Notes under the pieces: generated by a model | Seen by the model: only the letters and a program-made list of their open reading frames with translations | What the model was told of the DNA's origin: nothing | Database searches by the model: none | From: Hirsutella rhossiliensis | Taxonomy: Eukaryota; Ascomycota; Sordariomycetes; Hypocreales; Ophiocordycipitaceae | NCBI RefSeq assembly: GCF_020360975.1 | Contig: NW_025408672.1 | Location: forward strand, 1,984,001-2,048,000 | Length of the DNA stretch: 64,000 nt | Reading direction: 5' to 3' | Position numbers and translations under genes: made by a program | Part shown: positions 47,724 through 58,429 of the stretch, piece by piece | Layout of the letters: each line of letters begins with the position of its first letter | How positions within the stretch are numbered: the first letter of the stretch is position 1

Positions 47724-50700
47724 AAAAATCGACTCCTCTACCGTCCCTACGGTCTATAGGACGATTCTTATAAAGCCCTAAGATTAGGATAAGTAGGTAA
47801 AGGAGCTACGGGCTCGTATAAATAGAACTATCTATAATTTAGTCTTCTCTAATAAGTAGGACCCTCTCGAGCCCCCTCTTTATCCTAGGGCAACGGACTT
47901 TATAGAGGGAGCTTCCCTCTTCTCTAAGCTAACCTCTATATAATAGAGAGCTTTTTCTACTACCTTAGGCGACTACGAGAGTTACTAAAAGGAATACCTC
48001 TATAAAACGAAGCTACTAACGGCTGCTCGTACGGCGATAACGGAATCCGTTAGTGCCGTAAAGCTAATCTCTCTTTAAGAGGAAGAGACTCCTAGGCAGT
48101 AGCTTTTAAAGCTCGAGACCTTAATAGCTCCCTCGAGAGGTTATATAACTAACCGTATTAGGAAGACCTATACGGCCTACCTAGGAGCCTTTTCCGCTAG
48201 GAACCTACTAGCTTCTTCGTAGCTAGCTAAGTAGGAAGAAATCCTCGAGGAAGCTAACTAATACTTCCTTATAGAAGCTCTTTCCGGCTAGTAGCTACGG
48301 GATATATCTCTACTAATAAAGCCTATTAGTAACGGTTACTCGACTATCTTTCGAGAAGCAAGCCGGGAACTAGACGAAGAGGCTACTAGAGTATAATAGC
48401 AAGCAGTCTTATTCCTTCGTAGCTAGCACTCGACCTAGACGGCTCGACCTGCAGCTGCTGCAGCCCCTATTACTGCGGCCCCCGCTGCTGCTGTTGCGGC
48501 TGTTGCTCCTTCGGCTCCTCCTCCCTCGAGAGGATTAACACTGTCTTTAACGGCTGCCGTAGGCCCGGCCCCGGCTCCGCCTCTTACTCCGGGCCCGGCC
48601 CCGGTCCCGTTAATTAGACCGGCCCGACTAGTCCCCTAATAGACCTTTTAGTCCGTTAGTCGAAAAATCAGGGAACTAGTCGAAATCGAACCTCGTTAAA
48701 ATTAGCAATAAGGGGTAAAAAGGGGGGGTTTCTAAGCAGACCTTCCGGACCGGGACGAGGATTCCTCGAAGAAACGAACGAGGAGGAATCGACCTACCTA
48801 CCAAGCATGCAAAAAGCCCTATCGGCTAGAAGACTACTAGTAGGTCTTCGAGGAAAATAGACCTAAAGGAATTAACCCTTTAAAGAGGCTACGAGAAATA
48901 GTATAATAGTCTCTTAAGGAGGACCCCTCGTTATAGAAGAAGATAGTCGAGATTTAGGTTGCTAAGAAATAGTAACTAACGCCGCTGCCCTTATTCGAGC
49001 CGCAAATTTAAGGAAAAATCGTTAGTATAGTAAATTCGGCCTTTATCTTCCCTACGGATTAGCAAGACCACCCGTTAGGACCCTCCGACTATCCCCTACG
49101 AAAATCAGCTATCCTCGACTCCGGTGCTTCCCTCGATATCTATAATATACTCTCACGATTCCGGTCCTTTAAGAAGGCACGGAGGGAATACCTTATTGCC
49201 GGGGAATTAACCATATAGATAGAGGGATATAGAAGGGTGAATTTTACGATAAAATTACCTAATAGGTCTATACGAATTCTTCGACGAAAAAGGGTAGCTT
49301 TTTGCCCTTGATTTTTAACGAGCCTGATTTCCTTCCGCCTTCTTCGAGAGGAAGGAATCTTCTAGGATACGACGTCTAAACCTACGAGGCTAGTCTAGAA
49401 GAATCAGACTATTAGGCTTATCGAGGAGAAATTCGGTTAATTTATTCTCGAATTCCGACCTATCCTTAGGAAGAAATCTCTTAAGAAATTAGCTTTCCCT
49501 GCTAGGAGGGCAGGTTCTAAGGACCCTCTTCTAGCAGCCTAAGGAGACGGTCTTCTTTAGCACGCACGACTTAGTTACCCGGGCCCCTTAGCTTTATATA
49601 AGCTAGGTTAATAATAAGGCGTACGAATAAGGGGCCTAAAGACCGTCGAATATAAATATTACGGCTAAGGGAAGACTAAGAGACGAGTTTCTAGACGGAC
49701 CCTAATATAGCCGGACTAGCTATATAAGGAAATTTAGGTCGACTAGACCGACGTCTCTAGGGACTAGGAAAGCTTCGTTAGGGTAATGTTTTTTATAGAT
49801 GCTTTTTTAGGGATGGTTTTCCCCTATTTCTTATAGACCTACCTAAGTAAGTATAACTAGTCTGCCCTCTAAGACTTCGTTAACTAGATAAAATCCTACT
49901 TTAGCTACGAGGTAAAGAAGATACGGTCTAACGGAGAGCTATTTACGAAGGATATCTTAAATTAGCTTTAAAAAAGGGGCATTTTACCCCTCCCGTTAGC
50001 ACCGAATACCTAGGCTTAGAACGGAGGGCAGAAAGATTAGGGTGCTATAATAGAAAGGGCCTATATAATAAGACTTACTATAAAGCTTCTATACGACCTT
50101 TAGAGGGTCGTTAAGACCGCCTATTACCTTCGGAACCGGACCTAAGGGACCCTAGGGGACTAAGGGACTATAGGGACCTAGAGACCCTTTTTAAGACCTA
50201 AGGAATAGACTAGAAATCCCCCCTCGAGCTCTTTATAAAGAAGAGGGCCTCGCTAGCCTACCTTCGTGCCTACGGCTATAAGGTATACGTAATAACTGCC
50301 GATATATAGCTAAAAAGGAAGAAGAAAAGAAAGCTTAATCCGAGAGCCTTTATTAGTTACCTAGTTAGTTATAATTCTACGAATATCTTCCGGATCTAGA
50401 TTCCTCTTCTATAAAAGGTTATTTTAACTAGGGATATAATTTTCGACGAATCTAGCTTCTTCGACGGAAAGAGGGATTAATAGCCCCTCTTACTCTCTTA
50501 ACGTTAGCTAATTTAGAAGATTTAAATCCCCCCTTCTTAATAGTCTTAAGAAGAGGTCCTAGATAAAGAAACGGAAGAAGAAACCGACGTCGAAGTAGTC
50601 GAGGACAACGCTAACTTCGAAGAAGAAGAGGAAGCTGCTAGATTAAATAATCTAGACGAAGAAGGAGACTATAGGAAAGCAGTAGAGCTAGAATACGCCT

Positions 50701-52670
50701 ACCTCCCTACGCCTCCTCCTACGGAATAAGAAGAAGATCTAGAAGCAGCTTTTTTAGTTAGTCTTCCCGTCTCGACCCCTAAGGGGGTAGGAAAGGCACC
50801 TCTCTTAAAGGATTACCTAGCTGCCTTTTTATCCCTACTTCGAGAAGTAAAGGAAGGAATAGGGCCCGATATAGATACTAAAGAAGACTAACTACTCCCC
50901 TATTTCGATCGTTTTTCCGACTTCTATCTAACGCCTATAGAAGACGGTTCCTACGGAGCATTTATAGCAGGCCGGCTTTTTAAGCCTCTATTAGCAAGGA
51001 AGGTATATAAAAGAGACCTCCCGGACCTACTAGTAAACTAGAAGTAGCTAGAAAAACACCCCTTTAGAGACTAGTTTTTCTAGGCCTAGAAAGACTACCT
51101 AGCCTTATACGAAGAGATAGGGTCTTTCGAAGAGGTCCTTAAGGAAAAGGCAAGAGGAAAACAGGTCCTTAGCTATAAGTAGGTCTTTATTTATAAGACT
51201 AATAAACACGGCTTCCTTTAAAAGTATAAAGCCCGGCTAGTTATCTATAGGAATTAATAGGAAAAAGGGGATCTACCTACTAGGGCAACTACCTTAGTAG
51301 GGATGTCTTTTCGGACCCTTATAGCTATAGCAGTAGAATTCGACCTCGAGCTCGATTAGATAGATATAGTTAACGCCTTCGTTAACTGCCCTCTCGAGGA
51401 AGAAGAAGTTATCTATATACGACTTCCTCCTAGTTTCTAATAACTAGGAAAGGTTCTATAGCTTAGGAAAGCTCTATACGGACTACGAAGATTACCCCTT
51501 CCTTAGCAATAGTATTTAATAGGTTCCCTCGAAGCCCTAGGCTTTACGAAAGTCCCTTAGGAACCGTGTATAATATAGAAGGGTAAAATCACAGTCTTCT
51601 TCTACGTCGACGATATTATCTAGGCCTACCTAAAAGAGGAAGAGGCTACTACTAGGGAGGCTATACGAGGCTTATAATAAAGGTATAAGATAACTAGGCT
51701 AGGGGAGCTAAAGTAGTTCCTAGGGATACGAATCCTTTAGAATAGGTCCTAACGGACTATCTAGCTTACCTAAGACGCCTATATCGATAAGGTCGCTTAT
51801 AAATTCCTCCCTAATTCCCTCGATAAAAAGCTTCCCTCTACGCCTATATTAAATAAAGAGCTTTTACCTAATCCGTCCTTTTAAGCTAGGGAGTAAGAGA
51901 AATACTAATATTAATAAAAGGTAGGCTCCCTACTCTTTTTAGCTATTTCTACTAGACCGGATATCTCTTTTACGGTCTCCCGGCTAGCTAAGCATAACTA
52001 GAATCCTAGCCCTAGGCATTAAGAAGTAGCAGATAGAGCTATCCTTTATCTCTATTTAACGAGATTAAATAGTCTGCGCCTAGGAGGGCAGGGAAGGAAA
52101 TTAGCTGCTAAAATCTTCCTCTATTCGAGCGATTCGTCCTTTACGGACAATTTATTAGATAGAAAGAGCTTATAGGGGTATATTATATCCCTTTTTAGAG
52201 GAACTATTGCTTAGAGAGCTTCGAAGCAAGCTACCGTTACTATATTAAGCACGGAGGCAGAGCTACTAGCTCTTTTAAAAGCGTTAAAAGAAGCGATTTT
52301 CCTTAGCCGGCTACTAATATCTCTATAACTATAAATTCCGACCCTATTAGCTATAGAATACGATAATATATAGACTATACGAATTCTTATAGAAAATAGT
52401 AAGTTATTAACCCGGCTACGGTATATCGATATTTACTAGTATTAGTTACGCTAAGAGGTCTAAAGGGGACTTATTTCCGTCCGTTAGGTTCTAACGGTAT
52501 TAATAAAAGCCGACGGTCTTACGAAGCCCCTACCGAAGCAAAAGCTAGCTATCTTTTTATAGTAAATAGGGCTAGAAGACGTTCGAGAGAAGCTATCCTT
52601 AGAGGCCCGCCTTAAGAGTCTACGAGAGGAGCTAATAGCCCGTACGAGAAGGTAACGTCTATAGCCGAAG
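47724..52670 (+). pseudogene. Copia-A gag-pol remnant of copy 4
   Basis: One frame carries a long gag-like stretch from about 47730 to 48870 with scattered TAA and TAG. It contains VSAVKLISL, an Ala/Pro-rich segment and a Lys/Arg-rich end. Integrase core motifs follow: FIDAFLGM near 49793, RSNGELF near 49930 and PNT-stop-A-stop-NGG near 50010. The reverse transcriptase has FRTLIAIAVEFDLELD near 51307-51356, KALYGLRR near 51465 and an intact YVDD near 51604. RNase H has a GYIISLFRGTIA segment near 52177 and TEAELLALLKALKEA near 52252. Integrase before reverse transcriptase is the Ty1/copia order. In-frame stops fit TGG or CAR codons hit by RIP. Confidence 0.9.
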
Positions 52671-53353
52671 AAAAGGAAGAGGCTTTTCCCTTTAGAGGGC
52701 CCCCTATTTTAATTAGGTTTTTCCTTCTAAGAAGGCCCCCTTTCTTATAGGACTTTCCCTTTTAGGCCCCTTTTCCTTAAGTAGGTTAAAGAGCCTAGGG
52801 ACCCGAAAGGGCCCCTGCTTTCCTCGAGTAAAGGGAGAAGTATAGAGCTAAGAACCTCCTCATACGCTTACTAGCCCGAAGCCGTATTATGCCCTTAAGG
52901 GGCAGGCCATAGCTAAGGGTGTGTCGCGTGGCCTAATTTCGTAGTTCTCGGAGATATCCCTTAGCACGAGGGACCTAGGAAGCTAAAAAACAGGTTTTAA
53001 GGAAGGAGCTAAAAGGAGGTGCAGAGAGGAGGGTAGGGGCAAGAGGGGAAGTAGAAGTAGCGATAGCTTCCTATAGAGGTAGCGAGAGATAAGACGGATG
53101 TGCCGGTAATAGCTAGAAAGGAGGGGAAAAAACCGGTAAAAAGCTCGGTAGTCGAAAGGACATTAGTAGCTTCTTTAAGTAGGATCTTCTTTATTAATTA
53201 AGATATTAGACGGGTATAAATAGGGGCGTTAGATAGAGGAAAGAAGGACAATTAAGGCAATATAATAATCACTCCCCTACCTTTATTGCTGCTCCCGTAA
53301 GAATTAAATCTCTCTGCCCTGCCTGTCCGACCCCTTACTTCTAATTTCACCTT

Positions 53354-53369
53354 CGTGCATTTTTATGCA
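53354..53369. repeat. Hairpin near the 3' end of the copia-A LTR
   Basis: Six-base arms GTGCAT and ATGCAC flank four T. The hairpin is intact only in this LTR; in older copies the place has become TATATA-type sequence through RIP. It could act in transcript ending or polyadenylation of the element. Confidence 0.4.
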
Positions 53370-53398
53370 CTTCTCGCATCTCTCTTCGCGAGAAAAGT

Positions 53399-54280
53399 AG
53401 CTTTTAATAAGTAAAATCTACTATTATAGCTTACTTAAAATAGTAAGCTATCTTTAAAAGCCTGCCTTTAAAGTCTATAAGAGGAGCTAATAATATATAT
53501 AAGGAAGGAGATATCTATAGCTAAAGAAAGGGTTAGGTTTCTTCTTTTAAAGGGCCCTTTATTTTAATTACGTTTTTCTCTTTTAAGAAGGCTCCCTTTC
53601 TTATAAGACTTTCCCCTCTTTAGGCCCCCTATTTCCTAAGTAGGTCTAAAAGAGCCTAAAGCACTTAAAAAAATACTTTACTTTCCTTAAGTAAAGAGAA
53701 AAGTATAAACTAAAAACCTTTTTTATATACTTACTAGCCTAAAAGCTTTATTAGCTTTACCCTTACTTAAAGGATAGGCTATAGTTAAGGGGGTATACTA
53801 CGAAGTATAGCTTAATTTTATAGTTTTTTAAGATATCCTTAAGTAAGAGAGATCTAAGAAGCTAAAAAATAAGTATAAAAAAAGGAAAGAAGGAGCTAAA
53901 AGGAAGTATAGAAAGAAAGGTAAGGGAAAGAAGGGAAGTAAAAGTAGTAATAGCCTTTTCTTAGATATAGTAAGATATAAGATAGATATACTAGATATAG
54001 CTAAAAAGAGGGGGAAAACTAATAAAAAGCTTAGTAGTTTAAAAGGTATTAAGAGCTTCTTAAAGTAAGATTTCCTTTATTAATTAAGATATTAAATAAA
54101 TATAAAAAAGGGCGTTAAATAAAGAAAAGAAAGATAATTAAGGTAATATAATAATTACTCCCTTACTTTAATTATTACCCTTTAAAGATTTAAATAATTC
54201 TACCCTACCTATTTAACCCCTTACTCTTAATTTTACCTTTATATATTTTCTATATACGCCTTATATCTCTCTTTATAAGA
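53399..54280 (+). mobile_element. Copia-A copy 5, 3' fragment with 3' LTR
   Basis: About 53445-53795 matches the last 350 internal bases of copia-A (compare 52570-52921), ending in a polypurine tract. The 3' LTR is 53796-54280 (485 bp). The first 45 bases or so after copy 4's target duplication are not clearly copia. The fragment is older than copy 4, which is inserted beside or within it. Confidence 0.8.
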
Positions 54281-54672
54281 CTTATAGTAGTAGTAAAGTT
54301 AAATATAAGTAAACTAGTAAGCGGTATAAAACATAGTAAAAGTATAATAATCTATTAAGAAGTATCTTTTAATAAGCTTATATAGCGATCCTTAGTAAAT
54401 TAGTTTAATAGGACCTCGGCCCTGTTTCTCTTAGCGTAACGAATATTTTACTATAGCGATAAAAGGCGTGTGCAAATTTTCATCGTTATAGCCCAGGTTT
54501 ACTATATATTTTAAGGCGTTGTGGATCGGGGCCTGAGTCGCGGACCGTGAGCCCTGGTTAAGTCAGCAACTAAGCCACTGCGCAGGAGCGCAAATCGATT
54601 AAAATTCAGCTTTACCAAGGTTATCTATACGGTTGCCCTTACAAAGCCTTGTCCCGAGCTACTCACTGTCAC
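54281..54672. other. Transition into the toxin island
   Basis: The first 120 bases are AT-rich and RIP-like. From about 54400 CA and TG return at normal frequency. I see no ORF here. The stretch probably holds the distal promoter of the toxin-like gene. Confidence 0.5.
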
Positions 54673-54679
54673 ATAAATA
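54673..54679 (+). promoter_or_regulatory. TATA-like element of the toxin-like gene
   Basis: ATAAATA lies 129 bases before the chosen start codon and 72 before the upstream ATG, followed by a pyrimidine-rich patch (CCCTTTCTTT). It is a plausible core promoter, inferred from sequence only. Confidence 0.35.
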
Positions 54680-54801
54680 GCCCTTTCTTTCGCACCGACA
54701 CACGAGAAGGTTCTTAGAAATATCCGGTCGCTACTCTATCTGTTATGCTTCGCCCATTATCTTCGACCCACTTCTTTATTTCGCGGCCGCAACCAATAGA
54801 G

Positions 54802-57444
54802 ATGAAGATTCACCAAATTCTCGCCATATTCACGGGCATTGCCATTGCGGAACCCCGGACAGTTAGTCAAAAAACGCCGATGTCAGCCAACGAGGCTTTA
54901 CTGCCTGACGAAAGCAATCCATCGCTCGTCGGGAAGGCACAGCCTCGCAATATAGGAGGTGACGACGATTCTGTAGTGGATGTTGCCGTCAGCGTTGAGA
55001 GGCGCGGCGTGCCAGATGGCAAACATGAAACTATTTCGGCCATGACGGTGGCCGCTAAGGTCGTGGTTAAGGGCAGCAAAAAAGGCGTCTTCTATCGTGG
55101 CGATAACCGACCACCAAGTGAGATCTTTAAAAAGGGTTTCACCACACAGGGCAGCAATATGAATCTCATTACTCACCTAAGTTTTGGTGGGGAGTCGGGG
55201 TACGTCTCAGTTTCGCGATCTCGCGATGCGGCGGCCCGGTACGCCTTTGGCCGGACGGAAGCCAAGACCGAGACGGGATATATTTACTACCTGGCCCCCC
55301 ACAATATGCCAGACGGATACTGGATCCCCGAAATGTACAAAGATAATGCGGTTCACGCGAACCAAGAATTTGCGGCAGCCGCTAGTATACCCCCTGAGAC
55401 CATTCAGGGAGTTCGCGTCATCCATAAGGCCAAACCGTTGAAGGAGGTAAAATGGATTGACAACCCAAAATTCGCCTTCAAGGGAGCCGTCTGCAATATC
55501 CGGAAGAGAAGCCTCTGCATTCCGCCTGCGACAGAAGATGAGCACATAAACTCCAAGCCGCCTTCAGAGGAGGGCCCAATGAGAAATCCCAAGCCTCCTT
55601 CAGAGCAGAGCCCGAAGGGAAAGTCCAAGCCGCCATCACAGCTAAATCACTCGGAAAGTCAAATGAAGGCTTTGGCTGAACAATTCGGAGAAAAGAGATT
55701 GAAGAAGCTCGCGGGCCAGAAAGGGCTGGATAAAATCGCTGAAAAGAGATTGAAGATGCCCTTCAGCGAAGTGCGGCCGAGAATCCTAATCCCGAAAGGG
55801 CTCGCTCTCTCAGAAACGCTCAAGGGCGGGGCGCTCAAGGGACTCAATGCAGTAGGGTACGCCTTTTGGGTGAACGATATGGTGGAAGCGTTTTCGACCG
55901 AGTCGAGCGGTCTGGAGAAGGCTGCAGCAGTGACGGCTATTATCCCTTTCGTCGGCTGCGGTTTTAACACCGCAGTGCAACAAGAGCACCACGAGGACGT
56001 CGACGTATCTGCGGTAGATACGGCCTTATGCGTGATAGGCGATGCGCTGCTGCTAGGCAAAGTTACTGCTCCGGCAGGCATTGTTGTGCACCTCTCACGA
56101 TCCCTGCTCCCATTTAAGCTGCCCGAGCTACCTACGTTCGACGAAGTCCGAAGCATGCGCGATAAGCCGTGGGATGATTTTATCCACAAAGATATATTCG
56201 AATCGTTTATGTCTGAGAGCTGGCTGATGAAGCTTGAGAGCGCCATGGCCATCGAGGCCTTAACTATTGTGAACCGAGCCGCCGACACGATAGGAATAAT
56301 TGAGGCAGGTAGCCAGATTGTCCTCGAGGGAAATCAGAATGATGACAGGAATGGGAGCGAGGTTGAAGACGGAAAGCCGGAAGGAAGCCAGCAGCAAGAC
56401 GACAAGAGTGTAACCCGGGATGAAAACCAGAGACTGGACACCTGCCAGGTCCAAAACTACACCAGGGACGTGGCCCAGGCCAAAAACAATACCCAGACAG
56501 CCACTTCCCAGGTACTGGAAAAAATGGACGCCGAGATCATAAGTCGTCAGCGTCAATACCTACTTGGCCCTAGAATGATGCTGCATAGCCTAGAGCAGTC
56601 AATCAAAGATACCAGCAAAGAGTATAATAAGGGTTTCATCCAAAGACTCAATTCCGATGAGGTGGTAAAGTCATACCCAAGCCCTAAGCGATACCCATAT
56701 ATCTTTCAAAATGACCGAGAGCTATACGGACGTACCCGCGGCCGTTTCTTGCATATCAGCAACAATCTAGATGGCTGGCCACCCCAGTCCCCCAACCTCT
56801 ACACCTTGGCTTACTTCATCGGCGTAATGGCCGGAGTCGACGGCGACCAACCGCAGAAGTCTACGCGGCGCGATGCGCCCGAATCTGCTGCAATATCCGC
56901 CCCGACTAAGCCTGATCAATGGAAACAAGGCATTAGTCCCGGGGTGATTGACCCGATTCTATACTACAAAGAAAAGGCGAAACGGGAAGATCGGCAGGCA
57001 GTCGTCCAACATACCCTTGCCATTGTAAAACTTCTCGAGGGGAAGATTCAAGAGTCCAAGCTTCCTAGAATTAAAAGTGGAATGGGGCTCCCTGGCGCCA
57101 GTCTTCCAGAGTTTCATCAGCTTATTGCAATGTTTGTCGGATATAAGTTCGCGAATTGGAAGAAGAAACAGGGGTCCCGGGACGGCTATATCGACACGAA
57201 ATTCTCTGAGGACAACGCGCTTATAGAGCACCTTTATGGGGCTTCCAAGGACGACAATGAGTTCATAAAGGACTTTTATGCCGTGCTGGAAAAAGAGCCT
57301 CCGAAGCAACATGTTTCTAAGGACTACTGCGTGGGTTGCGTGGTATCGGGGCATACCCCGGCGTATTGTGGTTGCGCTGACTGGTACAGGGGTGGTCAGT
57401 ACATTGGTCCATCAATACATCGCCCCCGAAATAAGGCAAAGTAA
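54802..57444 (+). CDS. Secreted ADP-ribosyltransferase, heat-labile enterotoxin A-chain-like
   Basis: A single exon of 880 codons. I chose the ATG at 54802 because it begins a clear signal peptide (MKIHQILAIFTGIAIA, residues 1-16). An in-frame ATG at 54745 would add 19 residues and bury it. Residues 95-210 form the transferase domain. The NAD-binding Arg is R99 (FYRGD), the S-x-S strand is S136-V-S138 (GYVSVS), and the catalytic Glu is E189. The usual E-x-E reads N187-Q-E189 here. Three KPPS repeats at a 12-residue spacing (252, 264, 276) form a linker. Two hydrophobic segments (374-389 and 404-431) flank an acidic loop. Charged, Gln-rich sequence covers 511-543, and four Cys (843, 846, 856, 858) lie near the C terminus. 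Known members modify host proteins using NAD; the target is unknown here. Codon and dinucleotide use are normal, with no sign of RIP. Confidence 0.88.
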   Translation: MKIHQILAIFTGIAIAEPRTVSQKTPMSANEALLPDESNPSLVGKAQPRNIGGDDDSVVDVAVSVERRGVPDGKHETISAMTVAAKVVVKGSKKGVFYRGDNRPPSEIFKKGFTTQGSNMNLITHLSFGGESGYVSVSRSRDAAARYAFGRTEAKTETGYIYYLAPHNMPDGYWIPEMYKDNAVHANQEFAAAASIPPETIQGVRVIHKAKPLKEVKWIDNPKFAFKGAVCNIRKRSLCIPPATEDEHINSKPPSEEGPMRNPKPPSEQSPKGKSKPPSQLNHSESQMKALAEQFGEKRLKKLAGQKGLDKIAEKRLKMPFSEVRPRILIPKGLALSETLKGGALKGLNAVGYAFWVNDMVEAFSTESSGLEKAAAVTAIIPFVGCGFNTAVQQEHHEDVDVSAVDTALCVIGDALLLGKVTAPAGIVVHLSRSLLPFKLPELPTFDEVRSMRDKPWDDFIHKDIFESFMSESWLMKLESAMAIEALTIVNRAADTIGIIEAGSQIVLEGNQNDDRNGSEVEDGKPEGSQQQDDKSVTRDENQRLDTCQVQNYTRDVAQAKNNTQTATSQVLEKMDAEIISRQRQYLLGPRMMLHSLEQSIKDTSKEYNKGFIQRLNSDEVVKSYPSPKRYPYIFQNDRELYGRTRGRFLHISNNLDGWPPQSPNLYTLAYFIGVMAGVDGDQPQKSTRRDAPESAAISAPTKPDQWKQGISPGVIDPILYYKEKAKREDRQAVVQHTLAIVKLLEGKIQESKLPRIKSGMGLPGASLPEFHQLIAMFVGYKFANWKKKQGSRDGYIDTKFSEDNALIEHLYGASKDDNEFIKDFYAVLEKEPPKQHVSKDYCVGCVVSGHTPAYCGCADWYRGGQYIGPSIHRPRNKAK

Positions 57445-57949
57445 AGTCTCAGCCGGCATGTCGGCGTCAGCGTTGCTTCCATAACGGTGTGCCAGAATGG
57501 TGTTGCAATAATATAAAGGCCTGATCTACAACGCCTCGTAAAAAGCGAGATAGAGGTGCCGCTTAAGTAAAAGAGTATCTATACTCCGATTAATAGCGGT
57601 TTTTAGTATAAATAAAAGAGTGCAAGCTCCTTCTTCCCTAGAAGTATATCGACCCCTGCCTACGATATATCGAGCTAGTGGGGGCCGTGTAGATAACTAT
57701 ATTAGAAAGATACTAAGAGGAAGGTAGAAAAAAGTAATTTTTAGCCTAAGTCGCCTTAAAAGAAAAGAAGTAATATTAAAGCCTTTTTCTTTTAGGGCGG
57801 CCTTAAGGTATAAACTATACCTTTTTATTAAGCCCTAAGATAACTTATAGGCTACTTAGTAACTTTTATAGCCGCCTTATATATATAAATAAGGCCAATA
57901 ATAATCTTATAAAAGCTATTTTTATATTAAGTATAGTATAAGCTCTTAT
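57445..57949. other. 3' flank of toxin-like gene and island edge
   Basis: Bases 57445-57540 have normal composition and include an AATATAAA-type polyadenylation-like signal near 57508. From about 57545 the sequence drifts to AT-rich, partly RIP-like DNA without an ORF. 57745-57820 has an imperfect inverted repeat built on GCCTTAA/TTAAGG and AAAAGAAAAG/CTTTTTCTTTT pieces. The function is unknown. Confidence 0.5.
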
Positions 57950-58424
57950 TATCGTAAAGCGTAGCTTAATTCGCGTTCTCGGAGATATCCCTTAGTAAGA
58001 GGGACCTAGGAAGCTAAAAACCCGGTTTAGAAGAAGGAGCTAAAAGGAGGTATAGAGAGGAGGGTAGGGGCATAAGGGGAAGTAGAAGTAGCGATAGCTT
58101 CCTATAAAGGTAGCGAGAGATAAGACGGATATACCGGCAACGGCTAGAAAAGAGGGGAGAACCTAGTAAAAAGCTTAGTAGTTAAGAGGATATTAGTAGC
58201 TTCTTTAAGTAGGATCTTCTTTATTAATTAAGATATTAAATAAGTATAAAAAGGGGCGTTAGATAAAGGAAAGAAGGAAAATTAAGGTAATATAATAATT
58301 ACTCCCTTATTATAATTACTGCCCCTATAAGAATTAAATATCTCTACCTTACCTATTTAACCCCTTACTTTTAATTTTACCTTTATATATTTTATATATA
58401 CTTCTTATATCTCTCTTTATTAGA
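57950..58424 (+). repeat. Solo LTR, copia-A family
   Basis: A 475-bp LTR starting TATCGTAAAGCG and ending TTTATTAGA. Flanks are CTTAT on the left and ACTAT on the right, not a clean duplication. The same family lies in the same orientation on the other side of the toxin island (53796-54280), so the island sits between direct repeats. Confidence 0.85.
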
Positions 58425-58429
58425 ACTAT

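Larger units (their letters stand above)
47092..53393 (+). mobile_element. Copia-A copy 4, structurally complete, youngest full copy
   Basis: The element is 6302 bp with LTRs at 47092-47568 (477 bp) and 52922-53393 (472 bp) and perfect AAAGT target duplications at 47087-47091 and 53394-53398. The 3' LTR lacks five bases (AAGCG or an equivalent register) near its start relative to the 5' LTR. The primer site GTTATAAGCCTAGG starts at 47569. More CG, CA and TG survive here than in copies 1 and 2. It is the best reference for the family. Confidence 0.95.

Noticed and set aside
54867..57354. Several shorter ORFs on the minus strand and other frames within the toxin-like gene
   Set aside because: They are shadows of the long plus-strand frame, with no promoter, motif or signal of their own.
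57945..58429. Clean target duplication around the solo LTR right of the toxin island
   Set aside because: CTTAT and ACTAT differ at two of five positions and not in a RIP-only way.
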